Source: an uncultured Clostridia bacterium
Lineage (GTDB): Bacteria; Bacillota; Clostridia; Christensenellales; Aristaeellaceae
Assembly: GCA_937894675.1 (NCBI GenBank)
Contig: CALCQO010000019.1
Span: 1-41,615 of the forward strand
DNA: 41,615 nt
Reading direction: 5' to 3'
The notes under the pieces: generated by a model
The model's input: only the letters and a program-made list of their open reading frames with translations
Database searches by the model: none
Told to the model about the DNA's origin: nothing
In this document: positions 1-8,230 of the stretch, piece by piece
Layout of the letters: each line of letters starts with the position of its first letter
Position numbering within the stretch: position 1 is the stretch's first letter
Program-made: the position numbers and the translations under genes

Positions 1-419
1 TGATTATATCTCAACTAACTCTCGGACTGGTACAAGGATTGGGGGGCAGGTCACATGCATATTCCGCATAAATGTTTTTATCAGAATCTGCCGATGATAA
101 CAGAAAAATAAAATGCAAGTGTTTCAAATTTACTTTGCTTGAAATGACTTTCTCATAGTTCACGATAAAATTCTTATGCTGTAGCATTTTTCGTATTCAG
201 TAATGAATAATCCGATTTGTTGCCTATACTTTTCCCATCGCCATTATATGTTGTCATGCAAATAAATATATATTGTATCTTCAAATAATAACCTGGTCAA
301 ACTGTTGTCTCTAATGAATACGTTAACCATTACATGAAACTGAAAATTACCACCAAGCTCTGTTCCACACCTTTGAATTCTTGTTGTACAACTAAACAAA
401 AATCCCTGCAAGGTCACTA
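1..419. other. AT-rich non-coding stretch
   Basis: This is the left edge of the window, downstream of the minus-strand glycosyltransferase gene. It is AT-rich like the polysaccharide operon. I found no reading frame with a ribosome binding site, no clear hairpin followed by a T-run, and no RNA gene. A 61-codon minus-strand frame (244-429) starts at a TTG without a Shine-Dalgarno sequence and has no recognisable motif. It may be a decayed gene or spacer. Confidence 0.5.
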
Positions 420-1556
420 CTAACCACAATTATCTATTACTTCTTCCAACTTCTTTGTTATTGCACTTGGTGACATGTTATCTATAAAAATTGATATAGC
501 CCCCTTCCTCATAGCCATCCCTTCTTCCTCCTTCATAAATGCTATTTGACGAGCTATGCTAGTAATACTGTCTGGTTCTAAATTGAAGCCAGCGCCATAT
601 GTGGAAACCATAGCACTAGTATCAAACGGTATGTTGTTGATGATAGGAAGTCCAAATCTAAAATACTCTACAGATTTCATTGAGAGGCCAACACAAACGT
701 TTGGTAACATTATGTTCAAACCCAGGTGACACATATCAAATATCACCTTTTTCTTGGCAAGATCAAAAACCACTCCGTAATCCTCCACTACTGCTCCTGA
801 TTCCTGCAATCCACCAATGAACTCTACTTTCCTCTCTCCTTGTCCAATAACATGTACAATCACTGGTTTGAAGCAGACAATTTCCCGAACCAGGTACAGA
901 ATTGTATCAATGTCAATAATGTTATTTATAGAACCGAGGTAGGCAAGTTGAACTATATTGTTGTCCCATTTTGGACGCACTGACATACTAACCTCGTCAA
1001 GCGCTGGATATATAGTTTTCGTTGGGATTCCCTTGTTGACAAGCCCCAGCACATTTTCAAACAACTCACACTCAACTGAAACTAAGTCCGCGACCTTCAG
1101 GTATTGATCTCTCATACGTTTCCATATAAAAAAGGGAAACTTCAGCATTACATTTTTAGACAAAGGATAAGTTTCAGGCCATAAATCAAAGATATCAAAA
1201 ATGAGCTTTGCTTTATTCTTCATTCGATACTTGGCCACATTCCTCGCAAGGCTGTTTGGAGGAAGTATCACAAAAAGTAAAGATGGTTTAATCGATTTTA
1301 TACAACCAAAAACCTTCTTTGACCAGAAATAGTGTGATACCATACGTCGCACCGAGAGATTCTTTTTATATGGCAGTGCAGAAACTTGAATAGTTCCTGA
1401 ACGATTAATCACATAGTGTTTTTTAGAGATATGGTTGAAATCAGAAGTGATGTATGTCACTTCGAATGAGTGTGCCATTAAAAACTTCTCAATATATTTA
1501 ATACGAATATCATAATAATTGAAACAACTGACCAGCACAGCACTCTTGGATGTCAT
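420..1556 (-). CDS. GT4-type glycosyltransferase
   Basis: This 378-residue protein is a probable cytoplasmic glycosyltransferase that adds a sugar from a nucleotide-sugar donor to a lipid-linked polysaccharide intermediate. The family call rests on a GT-B style layout. The N-terminal half has the FDIFDLWPETYP stretch (about residue 140), whose D-x-WP core is common in GT4 enzymes of O-antigen and capsule loci. The C-terminal half has a donor-domain start (LAYLGSI), a VIGQGER motif and a late SVEYFRFGLPIINNIP stretch, which matches the usual sugar-nucleotide site region. The ATG overlaps the TGA of the upstream epimerase gene (ATGA), so the two are translationally coupled. It is the last recognised gene of the operon. 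Donor and acceptor cannot be read from the sequence. Confidence 0.8.
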   Translation of the reverse strand: MTSKSAVLVSCFNYYDIRIKYIEKFLMAHSFEVTYITSDFNHISKKHYVINRSGTIQVSALPYKKNLSVRRMVSHYFWSKKVFGCIKSIKPSLLFVILPPNSLARNVAKYRMKNKAKLIFDIFDLWPETYPLSKNVMLKFPFFIWKRMRDQYLKVADLVSVECELFENVLGLVNKGIPTKTIYPALDEVSMSVRPKWDNNIVQLAYLGSINNIIDIDTILYLVREIVCFKPVIVHVIGQGERKVEFIGGLQESGAVVEDYGVVFDLAKKKVIFDMCHLGLNIMLPNVCVGLSMKSVEYFRFGLPIINNIPFDTSAMVSTYGAGFNLEPDSITSIARQIAFMKEEEGMAMRKGAISIFIDNMSPSAITKKLEEVIDNCG

Positions 1557-2431
1557 TGTTCTGTCTCCGTTAATTGGCTGGGATTATGGACATTACAGCA
1601 ATCCATTTTTACATCACTGCTCTTTTCGTAAACAAGGTTACCGAAAATCTTTTGAAAAACCTTCAACTTTCCCGAAAGTGCAAAAATGATAGGATTAAAG
1701 AGTTTAGTAAGTCGAATATGTCTCCCATGGGTCTGAGCTATTTGCTTAACCATGTTACTGGTACACACAAACTCAGGATCCTGAGGAAAAAGAATTCCCG
1801 AGAATGAATGATCGATGATACACTTGATATATCTGCATAGATTCCCCACATAAAGCATAGATCGTTCATTCTTTATATCAGGAAAGAATGGCAACTTTCG
1901 CGCAGCTTTCTCCAACAACACATAGTTCCCTTTGCATCCTGGTCCATAAATCATAGGCGGGCGCAGGATACAAACCTTGAAACAATCATCGTTTAACTGC
2001 TGGATGCCCCGCTCAGCTTGCAGCTTACTGTCACCATACGCACCTTCTGGCGTGGGTTTTGTATTCTTGGTAATGATTTTTTTCTCACCTATCTTCGAAC
2101 TAGCACCGTAAACAATGATGCTGCTCATAAAGATAAATTGTTTCACGCCTTCCGCCTTAGCTTTTTTGGCAGTCTCAATCGTCAGGTCTGTATTTACCTT
2201 ATAGTATAATTTTTTTCGTTCATCAGTGATTCTACCGGAATCCTGATGCGCAATTCCTGCCACATGAAAGATAGAATCATAGCTATTAAAACTCATCTTT
2301 CGCCAAGAACCATCGATCATATCAACAGTATCTACGTGATACTCATCAGGCCATTGTGCGAGATAATTCTCAACAGAAGTACCTATATAACTATTAGCAC
2401 CTGTAAGCAGAATTCTAAACATTACGAACAC
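1553..2431 (-). CDS. NAD-dependent epimerase/dehydratase (extended SDR)
   Basis: This 292-residue protein of the extended short-chain dehydrogenase family probably modifies a nucleotide sugar (epimerase, reductase or dehydratase) for the polysaccharide made by this operon. The N-terminal Rossmann fold shows LLTGANSYIG (the GxxGxxG position) near residue 10. A substrate-side Ser lies in FMSSIIVYG, and the catalytic pair is YGDSK (Tyr and Lys three residues apart, near 132-136), followed by LRPPMIYGPG. The frame opens with GTG at 2431. An ATG three codons later (2422) is an equally plausible start, because neither has a strong Shine-Dalgarno sequence. It lies 73 bp downstream of the Wzz-like gene and overlaps the glycosyltransferase by 4 bp. 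Exact substrate unknown. Confidence 0.82.
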   Translation of the reverse strand: MFVMFRILLTGANSYIGTSVENYLAQWPDEYHVDTVDMIDGSWRKMSFNSYDSIFHVAGIAHQDSGRITDERKKLYYKVNTDLTIETAKKAKAEGVKQFIFMSSIIVYGASSKIGEKKIITKNTKPTPEGAYGDSKLQAERGIQQLNDDCFKVCILRPPMIYGPGCKGNYVLLEKAARKLPFFPDIKNERSMLYVGNLCRYIKCIIDHSFSGILFPQDPEFVCTSNMVKQIAQTHGRHIRLTKLFNPIIFALSGKLKVFQKIFGNLVYEKSSDVKMDCCNVHNPSQLTETEQ

Positions 2432-2504
2432 AATCCATCTGTTTTACTTTAGCCACATATTTAAAATGATCATAGCACGATAGCATCATAAAAGGTGATG
2501 ATGT

Positions 2505-3629
2505 TTAAATGAGCACATAACCAAGAATTGGCTTCTTTGACATCTCAATACGTTCTTTTTCAAAATGAATATTTTTTATTCTTGAAACACCAAGTCGCTC
2601 CATTAGTACTACGGCATTACTTTCTCCTAACTTCCTAATTGTATCCGCGTCAATATTAATATTTGAACCAATCAAAACCTTCATATCCTCACGATGGATT
2701 TCCTTCGTAATTTTTTTTGCGGTTTCCTCCATCGTTGATGGCTCAATATTTCCGGTAAAAAGAATCGTACATCCATCCTGAACCATCTCGCGCATATTCT
2801 CTGCAATTAGTTTGATACCGTTCTCACGATAGGCCATACGCATAGTTCCAGCAACGAAATCCGCCGCAGTCTTATGCTTCTTGCGCAAAACACCCCCTAG
2901 ATAAAACAAACCGGTTGTATCATTAATGCGTTCAGGTGTCTGAATTGTGGGCTTGATAAGGAACAAGAATGTTAATAGAGCAATGCCCAGAATTAATCCA
3001 ATAATGAAACCTAACATTGCCATCTTTATATAGTTTGGTACGTCATCAACATCATCGCTGTTTTTTACTGTGGTTTCAGACAATATCATTAGTTTATGCT
3101 CTGTTACAGATGAGGTAACCAATTCATTCTGTTCCATGAGGTAATTAAACACGTCCCTAGCAGCTTGTTGAGCGTTAACCATGGGGTTTTTCTTTACAGA
3201 AAGCGCAAGAAGTCCCGTAGCAGGTGATGCAATCGTTACTATCTCTTTAAGCTCTTCATTGGTAAAATCTGCGGATAAGCTATTACTGAGAACATCAGCA
3301 AGCGGCGCGCCATCTAATAGTAATGTATACCTTGTCACAAGTTTTGTAAGCAGGTCGTTTGTGGCTAAGGTTATATGGTAACTATCTGCACTTGTCCCCA
3401 CGAATGTTGTAAGCTCGATAGCTATATTAATTTCATATGACTCGCCCTGAAGAGCATTATTCGCGTCTAAATTACTAGATTTTACCAGCATTTTGTCAAG
3501 CACCTCATGATTGGCATATGACAACGCAGCAAATCCTATCGCTAGAATCAAAGCTATTGCAACAATAGTTTTCCATCTTCTTAGCAAATGAACGATAATC
3601 TCTTTAATGGATACTTCTATAACTTGCAT
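2505..3629 (-). CDS. Wzz-like polysaccharide co-polymerase with degenerate kinase-like tail
   Basis: This 374-residue inner-membrane protein is likely to control polysaccharide chain length. One membrane helix lies near residues 20-38 and a second (FIIGLILGIALLTFLFL) near 205-225, just before the PxxP-like segment KPTIQTPERI. The roughly 160-residue extracytoplasmic part between them is the usual Wzz/PCP topology. The cytoplasmic C-terminus (about 240-374) has the order of a bacterial tyrosine kinase domain (ILFTGNIEP..., later NAVVLMERLG and PILGYVL), but the Walker A lysine region reads EPSTMEET instead of PGEGK-S/T. It therefore probably does not bind ATP. The start is the ATG at 3629, preceded by AAGGAG at 6-7 nt; the frame is also open to an upstream TTG at 3647. 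Confidence 0.78.
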   Translation of the reverse strand: MQVIEVSIKEIIVHLLRRWKTIVAIALILAIGFAALSYANHEVLDKMLVKSSNLDANNALQGESYEINIAIELTTFVGTSADSYHITLATNDLLTKLVTRYTLLLDGAPLADVLSNSLSADFTNEELKEIVTIASPATGLLALSVKKNPMVNAQQAARDVFNYLMEQNELVTSSVTEHKLMILSETTVKNSDDVDDVPNYIKMAMLGFIIGLILGIALLTFLFLIKPTIQTPERINDTTGLFYLGGVLRKKHKTAADFVAGTMRMAYRENGIKLIAENMREMVQDGCTILFTGNIEPSTMEETAKKITKEIHREDMKVLIGSNINIDADTIRKLGESNAVVLMERLGVSRIKNIHFEKERIEMSKKPILGYVLI

Positions 3630-3731
3630 GTTATTCTCCTTCAACAACTTAATAAATTATTACCGTAGCTGGATTGTCTGTGATTCTTTATGACGAATGG
3701 CTACCAAGAAGACTTTCTTCACAAAATGATG

Positions 3732-4976
3732 CTATGGTGATACAACCATCCGGTATCGCCTTAATTTTTTTGGATTCGCATAGGGTAAACTGCCTAACAG
3801 GATAATCATCCAGAATGTAGGCTGCCTTTGATGCGCTAAGGTAAGACTTTCAACCAACAAGGCTAGGTACACGGGAACCAGGATTCTACTGGCATTCTTC
3901 AGGTTTCCATAAATCCAGAAACACAGGATGAGAAATGGGATAATTCCGTAATAAAAGAATATGCCTGGAAAGGTAGAGTGTACTTCGAATCCTCGGTCTG
4001 GGAATCGGGTATGGGCGCCCTCTCCGGAGCCAAAGATTAAATAGATGGGAAAGTTAAAGATCCTAGTAATTGCTCTATCCTCAAACAAACTATTTACTCC
4101 GCCGCTTTCTACAAGGTTGATTTTTTGCAGTAGACGGAATATTAAAAAGGAGCTTGAACTTGCTGAACCGTCTACTTGTGCAACATTGATTCCTTGGACA
4201 GCAATTAATGCAACAATCGCAACAATCGTAATAATCGCCAAAATCTTAAGAAATTGAAATGCTGGCGTGCGTTCACTGTAAATTATGGTCAGCATGAATA
4301 CCAGCGCAAAGGCTCCTACACCCAGCAGCATGCCTGTTGAACCACCTTGCACAATAAAATATGCAGCGAAAAGGAAGGCTGATAATACCAACAGCTTTTT
4401 CCTGCTTTTTTCCTCTTCTTTCATATAGCTAGAAAGAATAAATACCAATAAAAACGAAGAAAACATGGAGAACGCAAATTGGTTGGGATCATTAAATGTA
4501 CCCATGAAGCGCAGGCCACGCCACATAAATCTCCCTAAGCCAAGAAGCAAAACAACCATTTGAATAATCAAATTAAAAGCGCTGGTCCACATAAGTCCAC
4601 GGAGGAAGCGTTTATTTTGCATAAAATCACGCACAACAAGGACAATCATAAAACAATAGGTATAATATGCACTCGTTAGCAAAAAACTGTTATCAAAGGT
4701 AATAAAAAAGTAAATGCCATTTATCACTAAAATTAACAGCAAGAACATTGCCAGAGGAAACTCCCGCCTATCCACCAAGACATTGCCCTTGTGAACAAAA
4801 ATCCACATAACAAATGCCAGCACAAAAATAAAATCCGCCAACTGCATATTGCCGGAAGGGCCAAAATAGAATGGTTTCATCATCCAGTATAGCAAGAATA
4901 GGTAATGCGCAATGTGCAACCTATTGGTTGTGCTTTCTACTCTTCTGTTTTCAATAGCTATGGGCATCGTACTCAT
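3732..4976 (-). CDS. O-antigen polymerase/ligase-like membrane protein
   Basis: This 414-residue, very hydrophobic protein has about 10-12 predicted membrane helices. It resembles the Wzy/WaaL superfamily, which polymerises or transfers lipid-linked polysaccharide at the outer face of the membrane. Supporting motifs are the FNDPNQFA stretch after the first helices (the DPN signature of these proteins) and a long external loop containing FEVHSTFPGIFFYYG, where the His lies near the position used in WaaL-type enzymes. An excellent ribosome binding site (GGAGGTGAT) lies 7 nt before the ATG. It is the first gene of the operon, directly behind a consensus promoter. Polymerase and ligase cannot be told apart by sequence; polymerase fits better in this context. 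Confidence 0.75.
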   Translation of the reverse strand: MSTMPIAIENRRVESTTNRLHIAHYLFLLYWMMKPFYFGPSGNMQLADFIFVLAFVMWIFVHKGNVLVDRREFPLAMFLLLILVINGIYFFITFDNSFLLTSAYYTYCFMIVLVVRDFMQNKRFLRGLMWTSAFNLIIQMVVLLLGLGRFMWRGLRFMGTFNDPNQFAFSMFSSFLLVFILSSYMKEEEKSRKKLLVLSAFLFAAYFIVQGGSTGMLLGVGAFALVFMLTIIYSERTPAFQFLKILAIITIVAIVALIAVQGINVAQVDGSASSSSFLIFRLLQKINLVESGGVNSLFEDRAITRIFNFPIYLIFGSGEGAHTRFPDRGFEVHSTFPGIFFYYGIIPFLILCFWIYGNLKNASRILVPVYLALLVESLTLAHQRQPTFWMIILLGSLPYANPKKLRRYRMVVSP

Positions 4977-5056
4977 CTGATCACCTCCCCCTCATGCACT
5001 TCTATAATCCGGTACTGTTGTATAAGAAGGTTCAATTGCCTTAGTTATACCGAATA

Positions 5057-5085
5057 ATTGTAGCACGAACAAATATATGTGTCAA
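5057..5085 (-). promoter_or_regulatory. Consensus sigma-A promoter of the polysaccharide operon
   Basis: On the minus strand there is TTGACA (5085-5080), a 17-nt spacer and TACAAT (5062-5057). This is close to the ideal vegetative promoter. The predicted start near 5050 leaves an untranslated leader of about 75 nt before the polymerase ATG at 4976. Confidence 0.88.
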
Positions 5086-5187
5086 TTTTCGGAGTTCATG
5101 TGAACACTGCTTAGTCAACTATGGTAACACCCTATACAACAAGGTTAGTCTTCTAAAACCCCATAATATGATATACCTACTACATTA

Positions 5188-5220
5188 AGCAAGGCGGGGT
5201 ATATGGTGCCCCGCCTTGCT
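5188..5220 (-). terminator. Hairpin terminator after the FMN-binding protein gene
   Basis: A perfect 12-bp stem (AGCAAGGCGGGG with CCCCGCCTTGCT) has a 9-nt loop and begins 9 nt after the stop of the preceding minus-strand gene. The following T-run is poor (TTAATGTAG), so termination may be incomplete, or the hairpin may mainly protect the 3' end. Confidence 0.7.
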
Positions 5221-5229
5221 GATGCTTAT

Positions 5230-6273
5230 TTACTTGTTCTGCTCTGCCGCTTCGTTGATGGCGTCCAGCACTGCTTCGGTTGTCATGGTGGCGCTGCTGA
5301 TGGCTTCGATGTCTTCGAGTTTCAGAGGGGCTTTCTTGCCAATGAACTGTTCGGTGAAAGCCGGCTCTTTCGCCGCTTCGCCGAACCCGGCTGTTTCGGC
5401 GAAGTTTTCATCGCCGATTGTAAGGGCGGTGATAACGCCGTTTTCATCAAAGGTGACGGATACGGCAACGGGGCCGGCGAAGCCGTCCTTGCTGACCACA
5501 ATGGGCTCAGCGGCAGGTTCCGTAGTTTCCCCTGCTTTGGCGGTCAGGTCTGCCACCTGTTTTTCCAGCTCCGCCTTGGCGGCGGCTGCTTCTTCCAGCT
5601 GGGCTTTCAAATCGGCGACTGTTTTTTCCAGTTCCGTCTTTTCCAGAGTTATCGTGTCCACGGAGGCGAGGGCTGTTTTCAATTCTTCCGCCTGCTGATC
5701 AAGCTGGCCCTGCAGCTCTTGCGCTGCGGTATTCGCCCCGGCAGCGGCGGTTTCCGCCGCCTGCTGAACCTGGGTTGTCAATTCCTCCACCTGTTTTTCC
5801 AGTGTCTGGTTGTTGGCAGCCAGTTCATCCACCCGGATGACCTTGGCATCCAGCTGCGCCTGCAAATCAGCAAAGGCTTTGTCGGCATCCAACTTGGCGC
5901 TATCGCTGGCTGTCTTTTCCTGGGTCATCTGCTCCAGGGTGGCCTGGGCGTTTTTCAGCTCTTCGGAGGCCTTGTCCAGGGAGGCTTTCACGGTGGCGCT
6001 GTCTTCCATTTCCTTGGTCAATTCCGCCAGTTTCGCCTTTTCGGCGTTTAGTTCCTCCACAGCCTTGTCCCGTTCCGCTTCCAGGGCGGTTACCGACGCG
6101 GCCGCGGCTTCTTTATCCGCACTCAGGGTTTCTTTTTCCTTGGTCAGCGCCGCGATGCTGGTTTCCAATGTGCTCTTTTCGGTGGACAGGGTGTTCTTCT
6201 GCCCCATCAGCACGCCGATGCCAATGGCGGCTACCAGGACGACCGCCGCGAGAATCAATGCCAGTTTTTTCAT
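5230..6273 (-). CDS. Membrane-anchored coiled-coil protein with FMN-binding domain
   Basis: This 347-residue protein has an N-terminal membrane anchor or signal (residues 3-23, starting MKKLALILAAVV). An Ala/Glu/Lys-rich heptad coiled coil of over 200 residues (about 26-250) follows, then a C-terminal FMN-binding domain of the NqrC/RnfG type (about 260-347). The flavinylation region reads ISSATMTT, where the family consensus is SGAT followed by S/T. Thr329 would be the acceptor of ApbE-linked FMN, but Gly is replaced by Ser. The start is the ATG at 6273, with AGGAGG 5 nt upstream; a GTG at 6303 is in frame but lies inside the upstream gene. Such proteins work outside the cytoplasm in electron transfer. 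The partner is unknown and no ApbE gene is seen here. Confidence 0.72.
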   Translation of the reverse strand: MKKLALILAAVVLVAAIGIGVLMGQKNTLSTEKSTLETSIAALTKEKETLSADKEAAAASVTALEAERDKAVEELNAEKAKLAELTKEMEDSATVKASLDKASEELKNAQATLEQMTQEKTASDSAKLDADKAFADLQAQLDAKVIRVDELAANNQTLEKQVEELTTQVQQAAETAAAGANTAAQELQGQLDQQAEELKTALASVDTITLEKTELEKTVADLKAQLEEAAAAKAELEKQVADLTAKAGETTEPAAEPIVVSKDGFAGPVAVSVTFDENGVITALTIGDENFAETAGFGEAAKEPAFTEQFIGKKAPLKLEDIEAISSATMTTEAVLDAINEAAEQNK

Positions 6274-6284
6274 AGGTTCCTCCT

Positions 6285-6632
6285 CTATTGTTCTTTCAAC
6301 CACGCTAACAGCGTTTGCTCGTCAAACCCTACCATGGCGCGCCGGCCGTCCCGGATGAGGGGTGTGACCAGAAATTCGGGACGTTCGGATAGGTAGGAAA
6401 GAATGGTATCACGGTCTGATGTGTAGGCGATGGGATGTTCCTTTACGGCGGTCAGCGACCTGTTGATTAGGCTTGCCGCGCCGCCTGACTGGGCGAACAG
6501 CTCAAGTTCCCGTTTGCCCATCTGATGCTTGCTCAAATCCACAAGCTGTACTTTAATCCGCCTCTCCTTGAAGAAGCGAAGCGCTTTCTGAACATCGAAG
6601 TTCTTCTTCAGCATGTATAATTGAATATTCAC
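6285..6632 (-). CDS. ArsC/Spx-like thioredoxin-fold protein lacking catalytic cysteines
   Basis: This 115-residue protein has the arsenate-reductase/Spx layout. An opening strand (NIQLYMLKKNFDVQKALRFF) is followed by a helix, a central region SGGAASLINRS, and the late SERPEFLVTPLIRDGRRAMVGF stretch, which corresponds to the family motif with a conserved Pro and Arg. The N-terminal C-x-x-C site is replaced by K-x-x-D-type residues and the protein contains no cysteine at all, so thiol chemistry is excluded. It starts with GTG at 6632, overlapping the rsfS stop (GTGA), and ends 11 bp before the next start. A binding or regulatory role is more likely than arsenate reduction. Function unknown. Confidence 0.7.
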   Translation of the reverse strand: MNIQLYMLKKNFDVQKALRFFKERRIKVQLVDLSKHQMGKRELELFAQSGGAASLINRSLTAVKEHPIAYTSDRDTILSYLSERPEFLVTPLIRDGRRAMVGFDEQTLLAWLKEQ

Positions 6633-7003
6633 GCAAGGGTTTCCCTGGCTTCCTCCTCAAAGGGAAGGCTCAGCCGATTGGTTCCGTCCGACCATAAATG
6701 GTCCAGGCGGTAATAGTCCCTGTCCTCCTGGTGGAAGATGTGAACAATGATGGTGTTAAAGTCCATTACAATCCATCGGCCTTCCTGCTGCCCTTCCTGC
6801 CGGCGCATCTCCAGCCCCATCTCCGCCGCTTTGGCATCCACATGCTCCGCCAGAGCTTTCACCTGCAGGGCATTGTTGCCGGAGGCGATTACAAGGTAAT
6901 CTGTCAGCACCGTTAAGTGATGGACATCCAGGGCGGTAATGTCCCTGGCTTTGCGGTCGTAGAGAATTTGCGCCAAATGAATTGCCTGGTCCTTTTCTTT
7001 CAT
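6629..7003 (-). CDS. rsfS: Ribosomal silencing factor RsfS
   Basis: This 124-residue protein of the RsfS/YbeB/Iojap family binds L14 on the large subunit and blocks subunit joining when nutrients are short. Diagnostic stretches are ALDVHHLTVLTDYLVIASG, the ALAEHVDAKA helix, the EGRWIVMDFNTIIVHIF strand pair and the terminal RDYYRLDHLWSD segment. It lies 10 bp downstream of nadD-yqeK, the usual neighbourhood in Firmicutes, and is coupled by a 4-bp overlap to the ArsC-like gene. Its target L14 is encoded in this window at 18506-18874. Confidence 0.95.
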   Translation of the reverse strand: MKEKDQAIHLAQILYDRKARDITALDVHHLTVLTDYLVIASGNNALQVKALAEHVDAKAAEMGLEMRRQEGQQEGRWIVMDFNTIIVHIFHQEDRDYYRLDHLWSDGTNRLSLPFEEEARETLA

Positions 7004-7013
7004 GATGTTCCCC

Positions 7014-8156
7014 CTATTGTGATATTTGATAGGCTAAGGAATCCATAGCCATTTGAGACTTGATGGAATAGTGCCCCCCGGTGCGCGAAATGTGCCGCTT
7101 GGTGGATTGGAAGCACAGCAGCGCCGCCGCGCGCAAATCCACTTGGGACAGGGCTCTGATTTCTTCCAGCTCGGCATAGGGCCGGCAGAGTGGTTCGATG
7201 GCGTCGGCCACAAAGATGCAAAGTTCCAGCGGGGACATCCCGCTTCGGCCGATGGTATGGTTGGCGATGGCATTGAGGATATCCTCATCCTGTATGCCAA
7301 AGCGCTCTCTTGCGATATACGCCCCCACAATGCCGTGCAGCAGCGCGGCGGAGGAGAGAATCTCCTTGTCATCCGTCAGGCGGTTCTTGATGGCTATCTG
7401 GCGCAAAGCCGTCAGCGGCATGCACTTGGCGCAGTCATGAAGCATAGCGGCGACGGAAGTCTTCAGTAAGGGGATTCGATGGATAACCGCCAAATCCACC
7501 GCCGTTTGCCTGACGGAAAGGGTGTGCTGCAAACGGGACGCGTTAAGCATGGGTTTCAGCAGCGTTTCATAATCCGGCAGATACAGGCCGTTGCGGGCAA
7601 TGTGATGAATGACGGCTGGGTCCAGCATGTCGGGCGCGTCGTTATGCAGGGCAAGCTGTTTACGCACCAGCTCGGCGGAGGTAAGTGCCTCGGCAAAGCG
7701 CATCAGGTGTATTTTAGCGCCGTAGGACGCGGCAAAATCCGCCAACTGACTTAGATTATACCCGGGCCGGGGACATACGAGGAACTCGCATAAAGTGAAT
7801 ATCTCAGCCGCGTTCTGCCAGTACTGCATACCGGGCAGGCGGTCAGCGCCGATGATGTAATAAATAGCGGCGTCGCGGTAAGCGTTCTTAACCGCGCGGA
7901 CGATATCATACACAGAAGGACTTTCCTGCTTGAAGCGAAAATCAGGGATGATGAGGTTCGGATGGTTTTCCGTCGCCAATTGCATCATCCGCCGGCGATG
8001 GGCTAAGGAAGCGGCTGGCTTTCGGTGCCCGGGCACGGACAGCGGAACCAACAGCACCTCGTCCAGGGGGATCGACCTGGCCAAACTGTCCGCCAGGCGG
8101 ATATGCCCGAAATGGATGGGATCAAAGGAACCGGAGAGGATGCCAATTGAACGCAC
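7014..8156 (-). CDS. nadD: NadD-YqeK fusion: nicotinate-nucleotide adenylyltransferase / HD phosphohydrolase
   Basis: This 380-residue protein joins two enzymes that are normally encoded by adjacent genes. Residues 1-190 are NadD, which makes nicotinic acid adenine dinucleotide from NaMN and ATP: GILSGSFDPIHFGHI carries the HxGH nucleotidyltransferase motif, and a terminal ISSTxIR-like region reads LTSAELVR. Residues about 200-380 are a YqeK-type HD domain: RLQHTLSV gives the first His, MLHDCAK the HD pair and ALLHGIVGAYIA a later His. Known YqeK proteins hydrolyse Ap4A symmetrically. The start is GTG at 8156 after AAAGGATGAT. It is the first gene of an operon that continues with rsfS. Confidence 0.92.
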   Translation of the reverse strand: MRSIGILSGSFDPIHFGHIRLADSLARSIPLDEVLLVPLSVPGHRKPAASLAHRRRMMQLATENHPNLIIPDFRFKQESPSVYDIVRAVKNAYRDAAIYYIIGADRLPGMQYWQNAAEIFTLCEFLVCPRPGYNLSQLADFAASYGAKIHLMRFAEALTSAELVRKQLALHNDAPDMLDPAVIHHIARNGLYLPDYETLLKPMLNASRLQHTLSVRQTAVDLAVIHRIPLLKTSVAAMLHDCAKCMPLTALRQIAIKNRLTDDKEILSSAALLHGIVGAYIARERFGIQDEDILNAIANHTIGRSGMSPLELCIFVADAIEPLCRPYAELEEIRALSQVDLRAAALLCFQSTKRHISRTGGHYSIKSQMAMDSLAYQISQ

Positions 8157-8184
8157 AGGATCATCCTTTCAAATGGTTTCTATA

Positions 8185-8190
8185 ATTATA
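8185..8190 (-). promoter_or_regulatory. Probable -10 element of the nadD operon promoter
   Basis: TATAAT on the minus strand lies about 29 nt before the nadD GTG start and just downstream of the rplQ terminator. The -35 region 17 nt upstream is T-rich (TTTTAT) and only weakly matches consensus. A start near 8178 would leave a short leader. Confidence 0.6.
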
Positions 8191-8230
8191 CCCCATCAAT
8201 GTAAAAAATAAAAGCATGGGGAGAAGGCAC

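Noticed and set aside
244..429. A 61-codon minus-strand open frame after the glycosyltransferase gene
   Set aside because: It starts at TTG without a Shine-Dalgarno sequence, overlaps the 3' end of the glycosyltransferase gene and shows no motif or membrane pattern.
6285..6632. Annotation as arsenate reductase
   Set aside because: The catalytic cysteine is missing, so the reaction is not possible.
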